64,000 bases of DNA. Source: Paratinospora sagittata (Eukaryota > Streptophyta > Magnoliopsida > Ranunculales > Menispermaceae). The stretch lies in the NCBI GenBank assembly GCA_035771175.1, contig CM069592.1:40674623-40738622 (forward strand), given 5' to 3'. The position numbers and the translations under genes were made by a program. Of this stretch, positions 59,467 to 64,000 are shown in pieces. Position 1 is the first letter of the stretch. Each line of letters starts with the position of its first letter. A model generated the notes under the pieces. The model did no database searches. It was not told the DNA's origin and saw only the letters and a program-made list of their open reading frames with translations.

Positions 59467-62400
59467 TTTTTTTAAGCAAATAAACTTCATTGAAGAAGAT
59501 AAAAGAGAATATGCCTCCTCTAGCCACACTTGATTGGACTCAAGATTTACAACATTTTTTTTTTATTTGTGTCGATTTTTTTGCATTTGATAGGTGTCCT
59601 CCTCTGTAACATCTCATACTGTTGGTTAAAAATTCTATGTTGACTTATACATATATTAAGATATATAATATACGTATAATATAAAAAGATACAAGTATGC
59701 AAGTCTATGTGGTTGTGTTTCTATAAATTTTAATTAGATTATCAAAATCTAAATAATATGTGTTATATATATATATGTGTATGTATAAGCATGGGGAGTT
59801 GCTTTATGAAATTGCATAAAGAGCATGGAAATCATTTCTTTAATACTTATCTTTCAATCAGTGTCTCTCTTCAACATATTGTGAACGAAGAAAAAAAAAA
59901 AAAAAGAATAAAAAGATAAAGAAGAAAGGAAAAAGAGGAGAAAAAAATGGATAACGCCAAATTTTTGTCGAGGACTCGCAATAATATATTTTCACTATAT
60001 ATTTTCGTAAAATTTATATTTAAGCTAGATGTAACGATTATCTCAGAGTAATTTTTGCTATGAGAGCCATTTTACGATGTTTTTAAAATTTGGATTTTGA
60101 CCTAACTTGAATAAAAATTTGTTGAAAAAGTTAAAAAATATTTTTTAGACTGTAGAAACCATGAATATATTGTTAGATTGCATTTATTTGATTATTTAAA
60201 ATTTTTATAGTTGTTGAAAGTTAGATTTGATATTGGAGACCTTTGGAACCCTATTAAAACTAAATGAAACTCGTGTCTGAGATTGTAGAAAAATAGATCT
60301 ACCAATTTCGAACATTTTGATGTTAAGATCATGATTTTTTAATATGATTTGATATTTTTAGTAACTAAATGTAAGGTTTTTGTGAGTAAAATTGACTTTA
60401 GAGACCTCCGTGAACATGTAAAACCTCAGTGAAATACCTGTTGAGGGTGGTAGAATGATAGTATAACTGATTTTACACTTGTCGGGACAAAATAATATTA
60501 GAAATATCTTATATTTTTAATAAAATTGATATATGTTTTCAGTAGAAAAATAAGATTGAGAACTAGAGGAAATATGATTAGGAAATATATTTTTACTGTT
60601 CATTTTTATAAAAATATCTAGATTGACTGTAAAAACAGTATAGTTGTATCTTCAACTGCTTATGAGTCCTAAATTTAGTTGGAATTTAAATTCATAAAAT
60701 GTGTATAACATTTTTCAAGTTGCTAAAGTAAGAGTTAGTGACGAATGAACAAGATTTGGATCAGTGAATTGCACTGAATAAATAATACTAGTGAGTATGA
60801 TTAAGTATGATGTAGATTAAATCTTTAGGTAAATTGAAAATAATTATTGATGATTGGAAGTGTGCTGGAAAATTAAATATGTAAATAGAAACTGAGTATT
60901 TATGCGGATATGAATAAATGAAATTGATTTATAAAATGGTCATGAGAGATCGAGTTAGTTGGATTTAAATTGAAACTGGACTCGGAAGCGGTGGTGATTG
61001 TATTTTAAGTTGAAAAGTCTTGTATTGCGAGTAATCCTTAGTTTTGGTTTTTATGTATGACATTGGTATATAATATGAAAGTATTTGTGAACTAAGCATA
61101 TTAATATATGTATTCGAATGATTGTTTAAAAATCATAAAATGATTTGATGAATTGAAGCATGTCAATGGACGTACTGAAGTAAGTCATTGACATGAAAAA
61201 CATTTATATGAGTTTAAATCTCAGGGAACAGACTCACAAGATTGACGGTTTTAGTAATCCTGGTCGATGCATTCCCAACATAAGATAAAAGACGTAACTT
61301 GATATATGAGTAATTTGAAGTCAGTGCACTCCTCATCGATGTACAATGAGGAGCAGACTCACTCAATTATCTAGAAGGAGGGAGATGGATGATGAATTTT
61401 TATAGAAATTTGCATTGTTTTATAATTTAATGCATGTTCGTGAATTATATTATGTGTATATGCTATTTATGTTTCCCTTGCACATAATTTAAATGCTTTG
61501 AAATAAGTTCCATGATTTTATAGATGATGCATACATGATACTATAGGTAGGATTATTCATTGATTGTTTGCTCACAATATTTACTATTTATTACAGGTTC
61601 TGATAAGAAGAGAAAATGGAAAGCTCAGGAATAATAGTTGTTGGACTCCTGATTTTCTTTTTGATGTATGTTTTGATATTTTGGAATTGTATTTTGATGT
61701 ATATATTTGTAACACTATGATATCTGTATAATTATCACCTAGATGAGATATGAGATGTTTATGGAATTTACACGAGATCTGAGGATCAATAGACATTATG
61801 TGGATGTTTGAAATGCTATGAAATTAATGTTCTGTGGAGATTGAATATTGTTTTATCAGGTGGCGTTTTGGACTTGTGATTTTATTAATTTTATGGGAAG
61901 ACTTAGTCAAAATTTTTGGAAAATTTGGGTTAATATGAGAGACTGACAGGGTTTCAGGTATGTCAGGGTACAATATACTTGAGATTTTGTGTCGGTCGTG
62001 ACGTCACCTGAAAAGAGGTCGCGACATCCTCTCATTTAGAACTAAACTAATCCTTACAGATTCAAGGATTTGCAGGGGTAAAGGTACATCTCCCAACAGG
62101 GATGGATGAGGGCGGGCTCGAACTAATGATGAGTCCTTCAACCACACCTCGTAGTTCGCTCCCCGAACCAGCAAACCAATCCCTTGTTGGTTTTTACAAC
62201 ATATTTACTAAGTCTATCGGCAACTTGATTTCCTGCCCTTGGAATAACTCGAATGACAATGTTTAGCTAGGCTCTCAAAAGAAACTCACAATCTTCAACA
62301 ATCTCGTCCTACTCCGAATGGACATACTCTTAATTTTTTAGTCCAACCATAATAGAAGTGGAATCACCTTCCAGAATATCAAGTGGAACTCTCGTCTCAA

Positions 62401-63157
62401 TAGCTAGCTCCAACCCCGTCCTAACTGCTAGGATTTTTGCCGTAGAGATTGCCAGAAGACCATTGTATTTATTTATTGATGCAGCGATCACCTACCCAAA
62501 GGAATCTCTGATTATAACACTAATTCCCACTTTTCCTTCAATTGGATAGACACTAGCATCCACATTGAGTTCCATCATGTTTTGGGGAGAGGGAATCCAT
62601 ATCTGATGTCCATTTGGATTCCTTGGCCTGGTGGGAGCTTCTGGTCTGCTGGGTTGGGAAGCTTTCTGATACTCTATGAGCATGATGAATGATTAGTGTG
62701 CGATGGCTTCAACACTTCTAGGCTTATCACCCACCTTAGCTTTGTTCCTTTCCCTCCAAATCATCTAACAAACCATGAGAATCATTTCCCCATCACTTAT
62801 GCTAGCTAATAAAACTAGCTCTTTCAGTGCTCCCCTTTTTAGTTTCCTAATATTGTTTGGATCTTCTAAATCTAGCTTTACATTGTCCCAAACTTTACTA
62901 GCTCTTGGACACGATGTAATTGCACGGGTATATGATTCCACTTTATCTTTGCACCCCCAACACATAGCAAAATGAATGATCTTCCTGAAGCTAAGGTTTT
63001 CCCATGTGGGAAGAGCATTTAGAATCAGTCTCCATGCAAAAATCTTGGCTTTTGGGAGAATTATAAAATTCCAAAGTCTATCCCACATTTCTTTGTCGCT
63101 ATCTCCATATGAGGATTCAAATAAGTTTGACACATTTCTTTGAAGGCTTGAACTTCT
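59467..63157 (-). mobile_element. L1-type LINE 3' portion (zinc-binding RT tail and RNase H), split by a solo LTR
   Basis: On the minus strand, 62765-63133 encodes the plant LINE RT zinc-binding domain: WDRLWNFIILPKAKIFAWRL, LPTWENLSFRK and CWGCKDKVES...H-like spacing. Then 62200-62683 encodes an RNase H-like domain (ELNVDASVYPIEGKVGISV, IIRDSFG) interrupted by stops. The 3'UTR begins near 62200, is cut by the solo LTR (59605-62026), and resumes at 59599 down to TCAATGAAGTTTATTTGCTT and an A tail (T run at 59467-59473 on the plus strand). The 5' part is missing; sequence similarity ends near 63157, beside an (AAC)n run. Inactive. Confidence 0.82.
59605..62026. mobile_element. Solo LTR, 2.4 kb, probably Ty3/gypsy type
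   Basis: Starts TGTAACATCTC and ends GGTCGCGACA, with a perfect 5-bp duplication TCCTC at 59600-59604 and 62027-62031. No internal coding region is present. Removing the 2422 bp plus one duplication restores the LINE 3'UTR continuously, which supports both boundaries. A long LTR with TGTAAC and CGACA ends is typical of plant gypsy elements (Del/Tekay-like), but no internal domain confirms this. A solo LTR arises by recombination between the two LTRs of a full element. Orientation is read as plus from the TGTAAC start, weakly. Confidence 0.85.
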
Positions 63158-63166
63158 AACAACAAC

Positions 63167-63211
<45 letters not shown>
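63158..63211. repeat. (AAC)n followed by (TA)n microsatellites
   Basis: About eight AAC units (63158-63180) run straight into about 15 TA units (63181-63211), at the 5' truncation point of the LINE relic. Confidence 0.92.
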
Positions 63212-63214
<3 letters not shown>

Positions 63215-64000
63215 AATGCTGACACAAGATTAAAAAATGTTGGTACTAGGGTTAGAGGATGTCAGAAACCTTCAGTAAGGCCAAGAAGACAAACACAACA
63301 ACGAAAGACATAAAAAACTCAAATGAGGACCATACGAACTAACTATTATAGTCTCGCTCTCACTTTTATTTGGAGAAGGAAAATTTTTACTTATTTGCAA
63401 GGGAGATAATTAAATTCCTAACTTTGAGTGAAGGGATTTGGATGCACACCGTTAGAGCTAGCCAACATTTGCAACAATAATTATTATTATAAATAACTCA
63501 AATGAGGATATGATAAAGATATACATGTCACGGATAAAAAGTTAAGTAATATAACAAAAATGCAAGAACTAATTTCGACAATTTAGACGTTAAAGTAAAC
63601 TTACTAATTAACTTGCTAATTTTTTTTTTGATATTACATTAACTTGCTAATTACATGTTGTGATTATAATTTTTTTTAAGCAACTACTCAAATTTTCAAC
63701 GCATGACATAAAAAAAAAAGATCAAAAAGGGAGCAACCAAACATACCGCAGGTTTTAATGTTCCTACCACACCTCAGTTTTTTTTTTCTTAAAATACCCT
63801 TGTATGATTTGTCTAAACTACCTTCAAATTAATTTTATGTCCACTTATCCATATCTTTACTAAATTTATCTCATCATAAATCCCTACACTATTCATCATC
63901 TTCATCTCACAAACCCTAAACCCTTAATCTTCATCCCGTAGACCCTAAAGCATTCTTCTATTCTAATGTTCCTCCAACTATCTTCATACCTGTAACACCC
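63212..64000. other. AT-rich intergenic DNA at the window end
   Basis: No gene recognised. The last ten bases read TGTAACACCC, a common start of plant gypsy LTRs, but the window ends there and nothing can be concluded. Confidence 0.5.

Noticed and set aside
63990..64000. TGTAACACCC at the window end as the start of a gypsy LTR
   Set aside because: Ten bases are too few to call an element and the sequence stops there.
1..64000. CRISPR arrays, bacterial operons, organelle DNA insertions
   Set aside because: No regularly spaced repeats of the right form, no bacterial-type gene structure, and no recognisable plastid or mitochondrial gene segments were seen.

Overview
This is a 64 kb piece of an AT-rich plant nuclear genome, almost certainly a eudicot. 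It has intron-rich genes with GT-AG (and two GC-AG) introns, a plant DYW-type PPR gene, plant retrotransposons and plant SINEs. The species cannot be fixed from the sequence alone. All four host genes lie on the minus strand. I rebuilt three multi-exon models by hand, following splice sites and reading-frame phase; all three close without a frameshift or internal stop.

Layout: 1-8.0 kb is AT-rich intergenic DNA with a SINE, a tRNA-Glu-like relic and a LINE 3' relic. 8.1-10.5 kb is an intronless DYW-class PPR gene (818 aa). 12.0-25.4 kb is a 19-exon ARF-GAP of the BAR-PH-ArfGAP-ankyrin type, closest to VAN3/SFC/AGD3 (836 aa). 25.4-29.0 kb is intergenic. 29.0-33.9 kb is an 11-exon sialyltransferase-like Golgi protein (474 aa, GT29 family, MGP2/SIA type) with a probable 5'UTR intron reaching 35.3 kb. 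36.4-57.2 kb is a 29-exon GH38 alpha-mannosidase (1015 aa) whose intron 8 carries a 5.6 kb Ty1/copia retrotransposon. 57.7-58.9 kb is a Mutator-like (Pack-MULE-like) element with TIRs of about 270 bp that has captured the 5' part of an eEF1B-beta gene, introns included. 59.5-63.2 kb is a LINE relic split by a 2.4 kb solo LTR. The right end is intergenic.

The introns hold many small non-autonomous elements: five copies of one TRIM family (three with perfect 5-bp target duplications), two SINEs with long target duplications, a MITE with a 9-bp duplication, and a GATTC-rich inverted-repeat element. Three of the four host genes act in the secretory/endomembrane system (vesicle coat and ARF cycle, Golgi glycosyltransferase, glycan hydrolase), but nothing shows they are functionally linked; plant gene neighbours are usually unrelated. 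The least ordinary items are the eEF1B-beta-capturing element about 0.5 kb upstream of the mannosidase start, the TRIM cluster in one orientation, the nested LINE/solo-LTR and the two GC-AG introns.
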